A stretch of DNA of 64,000 nt from Acanthochlamys bracteata (taxonomy: Eukaryota; Streptophyta; Magnoliopsida; Pandanales; Velloziaceae). Numbering within the stretch: position 1 is the first letter of the stretch; each line of letters begins with the position of its first letter. Location of the stretch: contig CM034135.1 of the NCBI GenBank assembly GCA_019914995.1, positions 5,272,501 to 5,336,500 on the forward strand, written 5' to 3'. A program made the translations under genes and the position numbers. This document shows, piece after piece, positions 49,463-60,800 of the stretch. The notes under the pieces were generated by a model that saw only the letters and a program-made list of their open reading frames with translations, was not told the DNA's origin and made no database searches.

Positions 49463-51162
49463 CTTTCCTCTTGCCTGTTTCTGTCTCTTCCGTTCAGTTC
49501 GACTGAGAGGTCGGCAAGGCTTTCTCCGAGAAAACAAGGAAGTTTGGGTACACGATGAAGCTTGTTGGACCGGAACTGCAGCTGTTGCTGAAGTCGGTGA
49601 CGACCAGGGACGAAGAAGATCAGAATCTTTTGGAATTCTTGTTTGGATTTCATTGATGAGGGAAGGAAGAAAGGCCGGTTCCTGTTCATTGCTTCGCTGT
49701 ATTTTATGGAGGTATTGGTTCCTTCATTCTTTGATTTCATTAGAAAATAAATTTGTGTTTGTTTGATTGCAGAGTGAGGTATCTCGTGGATTGGATTGGA
49801 TGAAGATGGATTCATGTTGTTTAATTGATATGATTCGATTAATTTAGTCAATTGTTGTCAGTCTGAGTGATGGTGGTTTGCTGCTCTGCGTCCGTAATGA
49901 CAGCCTATCTGATGGGATCCGAGAAAAATTCTCTAGACAGTATGACTTCGTTTTTTCCCCTCATAAGTTGATTAATTCTTAAACTAGTTCCAAATTTTAA
50001 ACGAAAGCAAAAGGCACTGCAAAGAAATGTCTTTTGGTAGCTTCTAATGGAGCTGCAAATTGTTGGAAATATAGATTTCTCAACTTTGTATTCCAATCCT
50101 TGATCCATCGGCTCCAAGCAAATCTTGTAGTAGTGTCCGATTATTCCGATCACCGAGACCGGAGTCGTGGATCACCGGTTTTCGTTTTTCCCTCAGAACG
50201 ACCAAAAACTCTTGTCTTGTAAATTTGTCTCTACCTCTAGCCTTCTCAATTTTGAAGGAATTCCTGCCAAGATGACGGATCCAGCCTACATTCTGTGATC
50301 GAATAGTTGTGATTGATCATTTGCTCATGTTTTATCTTAGTATTGCTTCCAGTTTTCTGGAAAAAAAGCAGTGTTATGATTTTCAATTCAGGTAAGTTTA
50401 TATTTCTAAATGAGCTAATTATGGATGTATAATTCATTGAAACAATTCGAAATTTGGACAACTTCTTCATGTGAAGAAGTAATTTATTCAGATGCAAAAT
50501 CGAGGTATAATTTGTGCGCTCATTCTTGCATATTTATTCTAGTAAACCATGTAACAATGTTGTTCTTTCTATTGAAATTTTGAAGCTAAGACGTTCATAC
50601 ATATAATGGCTTTGATTTTCATGTTTATCACACTAATGTCTTCATCTATTTTTCAGGTGCATTTCAATCCTTGCGAAGCCTGTGTCTTTGTTTGCCCAAA
50701 CAATGGGTTCCTATGTCAGGTGGTTTCTTATTCAGAAAATACACTTTATTCTCCCAGTGTTTTCATCATAGATTCACTGAATCTCCTCTTGATGAATGCA
50801 GCTGAAGATCTAGGATCACTGAATCGTAGGCGAGCTTCAACTGTTTACCAGATTATTTCCCTGGATTGTTTTATTCCTCTCCTTGATCTTGTATTCTCGG
50901 TATTCTAAAAGATCTTAGCTAGAAGCTGAGTCAATATTGTTTCAACTTTGACTGCGTCCCGCCTTTTGTTAGGCTGTGATGTATGATATCATTATGCATA
51001 TTATTTCATTCATTCTCCATTTCTGTTTGTTACCACTCTATTCATATATTGTTTGAGCATGGAATTCAGGAATATTTATCTTGATTTTGTGCTAGGTTGC
51101 TGTGACATTCCTTTCTGCAAGCTTATCGGCTATGATGACAAGTCCTTTTGGATCAGCAGTAT

Positions 51163-51690
51163 GACTTCCTGGAACTGCTTGGAGGGAAGTTATGCAAAAG
51201 CATACTTGATTTCTTTAATGGAGTTGACTGCTTTGCACACTGCCTAAACTGATGCATCAGCAGGAGCTCTAATCTGAACAAAGGCAATGGCAAGGATGGT
51301 GCCGAACATTGAAAGAGGGATGAAGGTTTCATCTTGACAAATTTCATGTGAACTAGAATTTTCTGACCTTGTGTTGAATACTGTGAAGCTTTCTATCTAT
51401 ATATATATATATATAGTAACAGTCGTCCATTATAGTAGCAACATATGAATATGAAGGCCTTTTTGCCTCAGCCGAACGACTTACTGGGGAGTGGTTGGAG
51501 GGGAGTGACAGAATTCTTCAGTGGATTTGACAACTCTGCACATTTCTTCAATTTATGCATTAATAGGGGTTATTTTCTGAAAAGATAAAGCCAAAGATGA
51601 TGGCGAGGGTGTAAGATTTCATCACGATTCAAGCGCTAGCTAGAAACGCAGAAATTTTCTGGTCTAATCATTGAGTACAAGGGGTTAACT
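51163..51690. repeat. Diverged direct duplication, about 315 bp apart
   Basis: GACTTCCTGGAACTGCTTGGAGGGA (in two parts, from about 51167) matches GACTTACTGGGGAGTGGTTGGAGGGG (from about 51478); TTTGCACACTGC matches TCTGCACATTTC; GGTTTCATCTTGAC matches GATTTCATCACGAT; and AGAATTTTCTGACC matches AAATTTTCTGGTC. The order is the same in both. A (TA)n run at 51394-51415 separates the copies. Confidence 0.5.
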
Positions 51691-52229
51691 CTTCGGTTGC
51701 GTTCATGCCACAGCTCTCACAGGCCGTAGGACAAACAGGCAACTTTTACTTTAATTTTCATTTTATTAGTTTTTTTTTCTTTTTCTTCTTTTTTTCTGTT
51801 TTTGTGTGTGTGTGTGGAGAAACTGGCATTGCCATTGATTAACTGATACTTTAGTTATTGCTGTCTTTGGGGAAGTTTGGTTGGATAGAAAAACGCAAAA
51901 ATATCTGAGCATTTTGCATAGCATGCGCGTTCACGTTTTGGAGGCTCTGCTAATTCTCTCATGTGCTCATGGATTAGACTTATGGCTGCAAAATGAAAAA
52001 GGGGAGCGCAATAAGCGCTCAGAAATTGCAGGAAGCTGTGCCATAAGATAGCAAAGTTCTCTGGATGTATTTTATTCGTGCTGGTGATTGTTTGATGAAC
52101 GTTTGCAGTCCAGGTGACGCCGATTTGGGGGAACCACCCTGTATCCCTTTCTTGTACCTGTAATGATTGTCTCCGATTTCTATTTCATATAATCGCAAGC
52201 CATGGATGATCGGTGTGTTTGGCTGAACG

Positions 52230-52455
52230 TATCATCAACGTTTTTTTTAATTTTTTTATATCATATTTTTTAATATATATTTTATTAATATTTAAAAAAT
52301 TTATTTAAAAAATTTAAAAACTATAAAAAAGTTTTACGAAATAAAATTTTTTTATTACATATTTTTATTATTTTTAAAAATAAAAAAATTAAATTTTATT
52401 TTTTAAAAATATAAAAATAATTTTTATTTTATAAATAATTTTTGACATTTGGTAC
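52230..52455. repeat. AT-rich MITE-like repeat, copy A
   Basis: Contains TTTTTTAATATATATTTTAT followed by TAATATTTAAAAAATTTATT, almost identical over about 45 bp to copy B at 52640. No coding capacity. Termini uncertain. Confidence 0.5.
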
Positions 52456-52629
52456 TAATCATATGAGGGTGATCTGTCTTTTTTGTTATAAACAAATTTT
52501 TTTATTCATAGTGATGGTGATTAACCTGTTTTTCTGTTCTCCTACTTGCATGTGGTCACTCTCTGTTGCCTGGTTTAACATTGAGCTTAATCATCAAGGA
52601 GACGTACTCTACTACAGCGGGGCGTTTAG

Positions 52630-52850
52630 CATTCCATTTAAAAAATAGTTTTTAATTTTAAAATTTAAATTTTTTAATATATATTTTATTAGTATTTAAA
52701 AAATTTATTTAAAATTTTAGAAATATAAACGTAGTAAGATTTTTTTTTATTATTATTTTTTAAAATAAATAAATAGAATTATTTTTTAAAAATAATAAAA
52801 ATATTTTTCATTTTAGAAAAATTTTATTTTAAAAGTGCTTATTTAGCTGT
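52630..52850. repeat. AT-rich MITE-like repeat, copy B
   Basis: Shares the core of copy A with one G/A difference (TTAGTATTTAAAAAATTTAT). The two copies sit 400 bp apart in the same orientation, with 150 bp of ordinary sequence between them. Confidence 0.5.
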
Positions 52851-53212
52851 GATCATCAATGAAGGTGATTTTAACTTTTCCTTTTCCAAAAAAGTTTCTA
52901 TAGTATTTTAGAAAAATTTGAAAATTTTTTAAAAGTATAGGTGAAGTTTATATCATATAATATGTATATGTATAAATTTATTATTTTCTAAGTTCAAAAA
53001 AAATTCGCATTTAAAAAAGAAAATGTATCTTATACTCTTCCAAACGATCCACTATTGAGTTAATTCATTGAGTGCCAATCTAAAAAATAGAAGAGTACAA
53101 AAATAGAAGTCTTTTACTTTCAGGCTTTAAGCCAATGTACTTACACCCAACTTGGACACCTATCGGGTAAGCCTACTGGATCACCGATTTATCTGATGAG
53201 TCATCGGATCAA

Positions 53213-53735
53213 TGATACACTTTGGGTGTGAACCGAAGCTCACACAAGTAGGTAGATAACTAAGGAATAAAACTAATTTTATTGATCAAACTTGCATATC
53301 TTTTTTTGAGGTTATGCGATTTATTTATAACTATTGAACTACACTTAAGTTGAAATTCTTTTATTATTCGAACTCTTTCCTACAAGAATCTTTAATAGAC
53401 TCCTCATACTAATTGACAACTAAGAGTCCCTAGTGGACTCAGCCTCTGTTTTGACATCTTGGGCACTCGGTGCCACAAAGTGTCCCAGCATTTTCAAATT
53501 GTGTCTAGATAAAATTTTGGGGCTAAGAATAAAATTTGAAAAGTGCAAGAGCACAACTCATATTGTGCTTAGGCATTTTACTCAGGTGCATTAGACATTG
53601 CACCCGAGACACTTCTGGCACTTTGGTGCCACTCTTCTCCTTGAACACCTCTCCTTTTTTCTGGCCACCTTTTGTTCTCCAGTGACCTCCAGTGGCTCTG
53701 AGCTCCTTCTCTTTCCCTTTCTATCACTTGCATCA
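53213..53735 (-). repeat. 3' LTR of the Ty3/gypsy element
   Basis: Runs from TGATACACTTTGGG to CACTTGCATCA on the plus strand (523 bp) and aligns end to end with 57696-58216. Confidence 0.88.
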
Positions 53736-56700
53736 TTTCCTACCACTTGAAGTTCGGCATCGTCCTCGAGGCCGGTGAAGGGAAGAAGATCGTTGGTGAG
53801 TTCCTTCGTAATGGCTCCAGTCGGCATGCGACTAGCATCCTTCAACTGCGAAACATGAAAAACATGATGTATTTTTGCTATTGAAGGAAGAGCTAACTGG
53901 TAGGCAACAAGACCAATGGCTTTCTCCAATGTAAAAGGGTCATAGTATCGAAAACGAAGCTTATGATCCCTTCGAACAACTACTGAGGATTGGCGATGTG
54001 GACGAAGCTTCAGGGATACCTTATCTCTTGGATTTTAAGAATATCTCTTCGATGTCTGCCCGGCTAATTGTTTCATCCGATTTTGAGTTCTAGCAAGATA
54101 AACCTTCAGCTCTCGGATAATGGCATCTCGTTCACAAAGCTGTAATCCCAACTCTTCAGATCGAGAGCTTTCTTCATAATGCAATCCGGGGGGGGGGGGT
54201 GAGGTGGGCGGCCATATACTACTTCAAAGGGAGTAGCTTGGTGGCAGAGTGTGTACTGGTGTTGTAGGAGTACTCGGCCCAATGCAGCTATTGGACCCAT
54301 TTGCGGGATTGGTCCCCAATGAAGCATCTTAGGTAGGCCTCTAACCTTCTATTAACTACCTCCGACTATCTATCAATTTGTGGGTGGTAGGCCGTAGTCA
54401 TATGCAAAGAAGTATTTTGAACACGATGGAGTTCTTTCTTGAACGAGCTAAGAAAGATTGGGTCTCTGTCTGAGACAATGGTTGCCCGGCAACCATGAAG
54501 TCTAACCACCTCTTTGGTGAAGATGTTTGCAATTTCGGATGCAGTGTAAGGGTGTTTCAAGGCTATGAAATGTGCATACTTGGAAAGGCGATCCACAACT
54601 ACCAAGATGATTTTCTTACCTCCAGATTTAGGTAGTCCTTTTATGAAATCCATGGCGATGTTGGTCCAAACTGTCTCAGGTATGGGAAGTGGCTGTAATA
54701 ACCCTGCCGGACGCAAACTTTCAGTCTTGGCACGAGCACAAGTGGCACAAGCAGCCACGTAGAGGCGTACGTCTCTAGACATGCCCGGTCATTGAAATTG
54801 ATGAGCCAACTGCTTATAGGTGCGTAATTCTCTCCCATGTCCTCTACTTGCAGAATCATGTGCCTCGTATAACAATTGAGTGCGTAATGAAAGATCCGTA
54901 GGTACATGTATGCGTTGATTACAGATGAGGATGCCATTGGATAGCCATAAATTTGGTTAGGGTCAGTAGTAGCTTGTTGCCTCAACTCGGCCAGAGAGAA
55001 ATCTGCCTCCTGGGTCTTTCTGAGTCATCCCAGAAAGAGGATTGCAAGGATGTAAAGGTAGCTAAGGAGGCTGCTGGCTGTCTAGATAGTGCATCCGTAA
55101 CCACGTTTTATGATCCAGACCTATACACAATCTGGTAATCGAAACCCAGCAGCTTGACAAACCATTTATGTTGATCGGGTGTAGACAATTGCTGCTCAAG
55201 CAAATACTCTAGGCTCAGGTGATCTATTTTTATAATAAAGCGTTGCCCTAGTAGATAAGGTCTCCATTTCAGAACCGTAAGGACCAATGCCATCAACTCC
55301 TTCTTATAGGTTGATTTTGCCATAGCAATTTGAGAAAGTGCTTTGCTGAAATATGCTATTGGTCTGTTTTGTTGAGTCAAAACAACCCCAAGTCCTTACT
55401 TGATGCATTTGTCTCTACTGTAAATGGACTTCAAAAATCAGGAGAAGCTAATATAGGTGTGTTAGTCATTACCTTTTTAAGTAGCTAGAAGGCTCGTTCT
55501 GCTTCAGAAGTCCATATAAAGGCATCCTTCTGAAGCAATGCTGTTAGAGGCTAGGCTAGTGAGCCATAATTCTTGACAAATCTTTGATAATATCCGGTTA
55601 GGCATAGAAATCCTCTCAGCTCCGTGGTAGTAGTAGGAATAGGCCAGTTAGTCATGGCTCGAACTTTGTCTGGATCCGCTGCAACTCCTTGTGAAGACAC
55701 TATATATGGCCAAGGTACTCCAATTCTTTGCATCCAAGGCGGCACTTAGTCAAGTTGGCGCACAGCTCCTCCTTTTGTAATAGGCTGAATACCATAGCTA
55801 AGTGCTCCATATGCTCCTCCCAAGTCTTACTATAAACTAGTATATCATCAAACAAAACGAGCACGAAGTCTCTAAGATAAGGGCGAAAGATATCATTCAT
55901 TAATGACTGAAAAGTGGAGGGTGCATTTATCAGACCGAATGACATCACTAAGAACTCGTCGTGGCCGTCGTGTGTTCTAAATGCGGTCTTATGCACGTCC
56001 TCCTTCTTCACTCGTATGTGATGATAACTTGATTTCAAGTCTAACTTCGAAAAATATTGCGCCCTATGGAGCTTGTCCAATAGCTCATCAATAACGGGGA
56101 TTGGAAACTTGTCCTTAACCGATATTTCATTGAGCGCCTATAATCAACGCAATATCTCCAAGACCCGTTTTTCTTCTTCACGAGCAACACGGGCGAGGAA
56201 AAAGTCGAGCAGCTGGGTCGAATGATCCTTTGGGACATCATCTCAGTAACTGCTCTTTGGATTTCTATTTTCTGCATATATGGGTACCGATAAGGCCTAA
56301 CATTGGCCAGGGCTGCCCCTAACAGAAGTGGAATACTGTGATCATAGGATCTTCTTGGAGGCAACCTATTTAGGGGCTTGAACACCATGGCATATTGATC
56401 TACTATTATCTGCAACTCAATTGGCAGCAAGGTTCTTACTTTTCCCTCTTCATTCTGTTCAATAACCATCAAACGTAAAGAGCACAGTGTAGTCTTTCGA
56501 CCTAGGCTGGTTAACTGGGAGACTCTTCCTCCTCTAATTCCTTGCAAAATAATGTCTTGTCCTTGCACAATGAATCTCATCTCGGATCGGCGCCAATCTG
56601 TCATAACAACTTCTAAACTTTCGAGTCATTGAATCCTAAGAACTAGATCCATGCTTCCTAAATAAAAAGGATAAGCATCCACTATCAACTATATTCCTTA

Positions 56701-57695
56701 AACTGTTAGAGGAATTTTCTTATGAAGGACTTCGATTGAATGAGGTCTTCCATCGGCTAATTCTATCTTGAGAGGTCGGACAGCGACAAAGACAACCTTA
56801 GGTGCTTAGCCTGTCGATCTGATATGAAATTATGGGTACTCCCGAAATCAATGAGTATGAACACTTCTTGCCTTTTGATTCTTCTCACCACGCGGAGAGT
56901 TTGAGATGTCATAGAGTTTAGTCACACATTTGTGGCCCATCTCATATTTATCATCGCAGTAGAAGCATAGGCCTTGTGCATGCCTTGAATTAATTTCAGC
57001 TACAGAGAGACTAGTTGCCCTTGGTTAAGAAAGTGGTGTGCTTATCTGAGAAGAACTCCCTTGCTGTTGGTTGGCTGTCTTGAAGTATCCGGAATTGGTA
57101 TTTATAGATCGTCAAGGTAGGTTCTTCCTCACACGTTGTGTCTGCTTTTTTGTAGATGACTTATGCTCAAATAATTTGGCCAACATATATGCAGTCTGGA
57201 GGTCCTTGGGCTATGCAGCTATGACATCCATGGTAAGTTTTATTGTTAGACCCCAACAGAATCTTTCGATTAAATCCTTATCATTCGTAGAGGGTAACCG
57301 AATTCGTAAATCTTCAAAAGCGGCCTGGTATTTCCCAACAGATCCTGTCTGATGCAACTATCTCAAGGAATAACTAGGATTACTAAAAGCATTAGGGCCG
57401 AACCTTGCTATTAAGGCATCGCACACCTCCTCCCAATTGTGTTGAGGTTTATCATGCTCGAAACTTTGGTACCATCAATTGGCTTTCCCTTGGAAGTACA
57501 TCACAGCTATGTTCATGCGTTCCATGGAGGTGTGCGGTAAAATCTAAAATACTTATTTGCGGAATAAAGCTACTCATGTGGCTCGATCCCATCAAAGTAA
57601 AGAAACTTGTGCCTATCCTTATGGGGTTGATGGCCATGTTCTTGATGATAAGCCTCTGATGGTTATGTTCTTGATGATAAGTTCTGGTACCAAGT

Positions 57696-58216
57696 TGATA
57701 CACCTTGAGTGTAAACCGAAGCTCACACAAGTAGGTAGATGACTAAGAAATAAAACTAATTTTATTGATCAAACTTGCACACCTTTTTTTGAGGTAATAC
57801 TACTTATTTATAACTAGAGAATTACACTTAAGTTAGAATTCTTTTATTGTTCTAACTCTTTCCTACAAGAATCCTTAATATACTCCTCATCCTAATTGAC
57901 AATTAAGAGTCCCTAGTGGACTCAGCCTCTGTTTTCGCACCTTCGACACTCGGTGCTATAAAGTGCCCGAGCACATCCAAATTGTGCCTAGGTAAATTTT
58001 TGGCGCCAAGCCCAAATTTGAAAAGTGCCCGAACACAACTCAGTTTATGCTTAGGCATTTTATCCGGATGCATTAGACATTCATTCGGGACACTTCTTGC
58101 ACTTTGGTGCCACTCTTCTCCTTGAGCACTTCTGCTCCCTTCTGGCCACCTGCTGTTCTCCAGTGACCTCCAGTGGCTCTGAGCTTCTTCTCTCCTCCTC
58201 TCTATCACTTGCATCA
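57696..58216 (-). repeat. 5' LTR of the Ty3/gypsy element
   Basis: Runs from TGATACACCTTGAG to CACTTGCATCA on the plus strand (521 bp). The flanks ATCAA (before 53213) and ATCGA (after 58216) may be the remains of a 5-bp target duplication. Confidence 0.88.
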
Positions 58217-59070
58217 ATCGACCTACTGGATCATATTGTGTCTACAATTACCAACTATATGCATTATAGACAATCCTGTATAGTCCGTACAAACTATCTA
58301 AGAACTTCAAATAATTTGAAAAATAATACTCTATTTCTTAAATAGGTACCACCAGTTAGACCAACATGAATATATACAACATATCAACATAAACTAACTT
58401 CTAGATTTTATCGAATAATCTATGGAAAAACTAGTAAGAGCCTACTCTAAACAAGGTTCTGAAGGTCCTTTCACTATGCAGACCCACTAGCTGGATAGCT
58501 TCACTAGCAAGTACATGCTTGATAACCCCTCAGTTCTTCGTCCACGATGCAGCTGTTATTCTTAAAAGGATCACTAGCAAAGAAAAAGCTTCAAATGGAA
58601 GATCTCAAGTCTTGAGCCTATAATTTGGAATGCAAATGACCTGCAATAGATAGCTCCCGGAAGTTGTATCGCAGACCTAAAACATTCCAAAGTGATGTAA
58701 GATCTAAAAGGCGTCACGCTCTACTCGATTCAGTGTTAACGAGCCAAAAAACCAAAGACCAAAAAAAAGAGTATGGAGGGGATGTTAACGTAAATACAAT
58801 TTTATAAATTTATTAGAAGATAAGTACAATTTACAAGCATGGAAGGGATGTTAAAGTATCTAAGCACCAGCAATGATGATAGTGAACAAAAAGCCATTTC
58901 TATGTTGATGAGTGACCAAAAAAAAAAAAAGCTAATTGAAAATAAGGAATAATAAATTAAATTAAATAAAAAAGAGGAAGCCTCCAAGCACCAACTTGTT
59001 AAATACATATTATCCTAACAGTATTTTGAAATATCCGAAAAGCAATTAAATTGAATGTCAAAGATGTCTT
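58217..59070. other. Spacer without recognisable genes
   Basis: No coding signal. A/T runs near 58930-58990. Confidence 0.45.
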
Positions 59071-59074
59071 ACCT

Positions 59075-59320
59075 TGAGAAATCTTTCCCTGCAAAAACAT
59101 AAGTACTATTTACAGTTTCAGATGCAGATGGGTATTTGCATATTAGACAAAAGCAGCAATTTTAACACATGAATAGCTTGCTTGTGGCTAGGAACCTGTT
59201 AGGTAACAGAATGTGACTGAGTTGTAAATCCATGTAATTGGACCTTACCCGCTGTTACTAACAAGAATGATCCATCAGGTGACAAAGTCAATCTCCTGAT
59301 AACCATAAAAGACCTTTGAA
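59075..59320 (-). pseudogene. Fragment of a WD40 gene resembling CAF-1 subunit FAS2
   Basis: One exon-like block ends at 59249 before a GTAAGG donor and reads RRLTLSPDGSFLLVTAG. Plant FAS2 (the p60-like subunit of chromatin assembly factor 1) has RRL(A/S)WSPDGSFLL(V/I)PAG at the end of an exon at a comparable point. A second block near 59075-59095, after a TTTTTGCAG acceptor and before GTAAGA, reads GKDFSR, matching the next FAS2 motif (SRKDLSR). No other exons of a WD40 protein are found up to 60 kb or down to the LTR at 58216, so this is a two-exon scrap. The match rests on few residues. Confidence 0.45.
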
Positions 59321-59439
59321 AACAAGAGACCATATACGATAAGGTTGCCATTTCATTCAAAAGATAGCTTGCAGCATCATGGATCTTCACATGTAAGCAC
59401 AAAAAGCAAATGAAACTTTTAGCAAAATCATAGCACACC

Positions 59440-60150
59440 TAATACATGATTAACAGCAATTACCTCTAAGTCATCATATATAGAAATCTATTCTTAAAAA
59501 ATGCACATGCAGATATCCATTTCTAAAGATAGGCACATTTTGTCATTGGCATTTTACTGTGGTGCAATGCTACCAGTTTTAAACATGACATGTTTTCTAG
59601 GCAACAATCTCTCAAGCATATTACAACATTTTTTAAGGAATACCTTCTGTAATGCTCTTTGGACCCTAAAATTCTATATCGAGATAAATGAATCAAGAAG
59701 AACTCTCCTATAATCCTATTGCTATATCCATATCTTCTTAAGAAACATAAGTATACAAGTCAATACACTTGGAATTTTTTTGAAATCTTCATCAAGCTAG
59801 CATATCAGTTGTTCAGGTTGTAGTGTTCATGAAAAGCTTCAAACAACTACAATTTCTTCCTATACAAAATCTGGACAGCTGTGTAAACCCAATTAATTAT
59901 CCAAGTACATCAATAAGAATTAGGATAAATTGAATTCCAACAAACACAATTAATTCCAGAATTGGGATAAACTAAATCAACAAACGCTGTGTTAGAGGAA
60001 CCTTTAAGATCAACTCAAAAGCGGAGGAGTGAATTAAATTGATATCTAAAAATCTCGGTTGTAAAATTTTCTACATGTAACAACAATATAGTCAGTTAAG
60101 TCTAAAATATTTTCTGCAAAGAAAAATGTCTTATTTTGATCCGAATTAAG
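59440..60150. other. Spacer without recognisable genes
   Basis: No coding frame or named repeat seen. AATTAATTCCA(G) recurs around 59960. Confidence 0.4.
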
Positions 60151-60800
60151 CAAAACAATATATAACTTTCACGATCACAAGCACACAAAGGTTAACGTGG
60201 TTTGGGAAATCTTTTTGCCTACATTCACGGCCACTTTTTGTTAAAAGTGAAAATTAATCTTTTAAATTAGCTACAACACCAAGATAATATACTTAGCCAA
60301 GCACCACTGTTTCAACTTGTTCTCTCCTCTAGATGAACTTATCAACATCCTCCTAAACACCTTGTCTCTCCGCTGCACCTTAATAGCTCACTTTATAATC
60401 TAGTGATACAACCCGGGCTTAGCCAAGCCCTATCACCAAATGTAACACGCACTTAAACAAAGTTCATGTGAAGGTTAGTTGAGCACATGATCTATCTTAC
60501 AGTAAAGATTAATTTAGTGGAAGTAAGGAGAGTAGATTAAATGAAAACTCCTCCAAAAGTTGGTTTTCAGGAGGGTTCAACAGCTTTGTTGTGAGAGTGT
60601 CTTGGCTTCTTTCTTGAGCTTCTCGTAGATGTATATTTATAATTTCTTCTTACTATTTCTCTCTCGTTCTCATCAACCTTTTTCACTGACCTGATTCTTC
60701 TACTTATATCTTCCTTCGTATAGCTCTTGGACTTGAGATCATAACGATTTGAAATCTTTCCGTTAGAGCTTGCTCGACTGCTATAGTGCATAGTCTTCTT
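60150..60800. repeat. LTR-like scrap, probably Copia-type
   Basis: The phrase AAGGTTAACGTGGTTTGGGA within CACAAG...ACCAAGATAATATACTTAG resembles the 'aacgtggttcgg...' phrase found in many plant Copia LTRs. No internal coding region is attached and the ends are undefined. It is a degraded fossil. Confidence 0.4.

Larger units (their letters stand above)
49196..52220 (+). other. Possible transcript without a recognisable protein
   Basis: The DNA from 49196 to about 52220 is less AT-rich than its surroundings. It contains paired G-boxes, a short frame starting MKLVGPELQLLLKSVTTRDE at 49556 (33 residues), exon-like blocks bounded by splice-like sites (for example TTTTTCAG|GTGC near 50655 and GTCAG|GTGG near 50718) and a diverged duplication at 51163-51690. 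None of the open frames of 60-120 residues resembles a protein I know. It could be a long non-coding RNA, a gene with small exons, or the relic of one. The plus strand is favoured only by the splice-like sites. Confidence 0.35.
53213..58216 (-). mobile_element. Ty3/gypsy LTR retrotransposon (broken, structurally full length)
   Basis: Two LTRs of about 520 bp bracket a 4-kb interior read on the minus strand. In order: a tRNA-Met-type primer site beside the right LTR (TTGGTACCAGAAC), gag with a CFYCDDKYEMGHKC zinc knuckle (about 56930-56990), protease (about 56820-56900), reverse transcriptase (about 55700-56350, including [17 protein letters not shown] and [11 protein letters not shown]), RNase H (about 55110-55380), integrase (about 54370-54990, with AMDFIKGLPKSGGKK and IVSDRDPIF) and an integrase C-terminal segment ending HHVFHVSQLK (about 53800-53880). 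That segment is typical of the chromovirus side of Ty3/gypsy, though I see no clear chromodomain. The coding region has several breaks, so the copy is dead. By eye roughly one LTR position in eight to ten differs, so it is old, several million years or more. Confidence 0.92.

Noticed and set aside
49196-49558. A 120-residue plus-strand frame and a 110-residue minus-strand frame (49099-49431)
   Set aside because: Both are low in recognisable motifs and overlap each other; no conserved features, so neither is called as a gene.
53165-58232. CTACTGGATCA on both outer sides of the Ty3/gypsy element (about 53174 and 58222)
   Set aside because: Considered as an unusually long target duplication, but the positions and spacing relative to the LTR ends differ; probably chance or an older local duplication.
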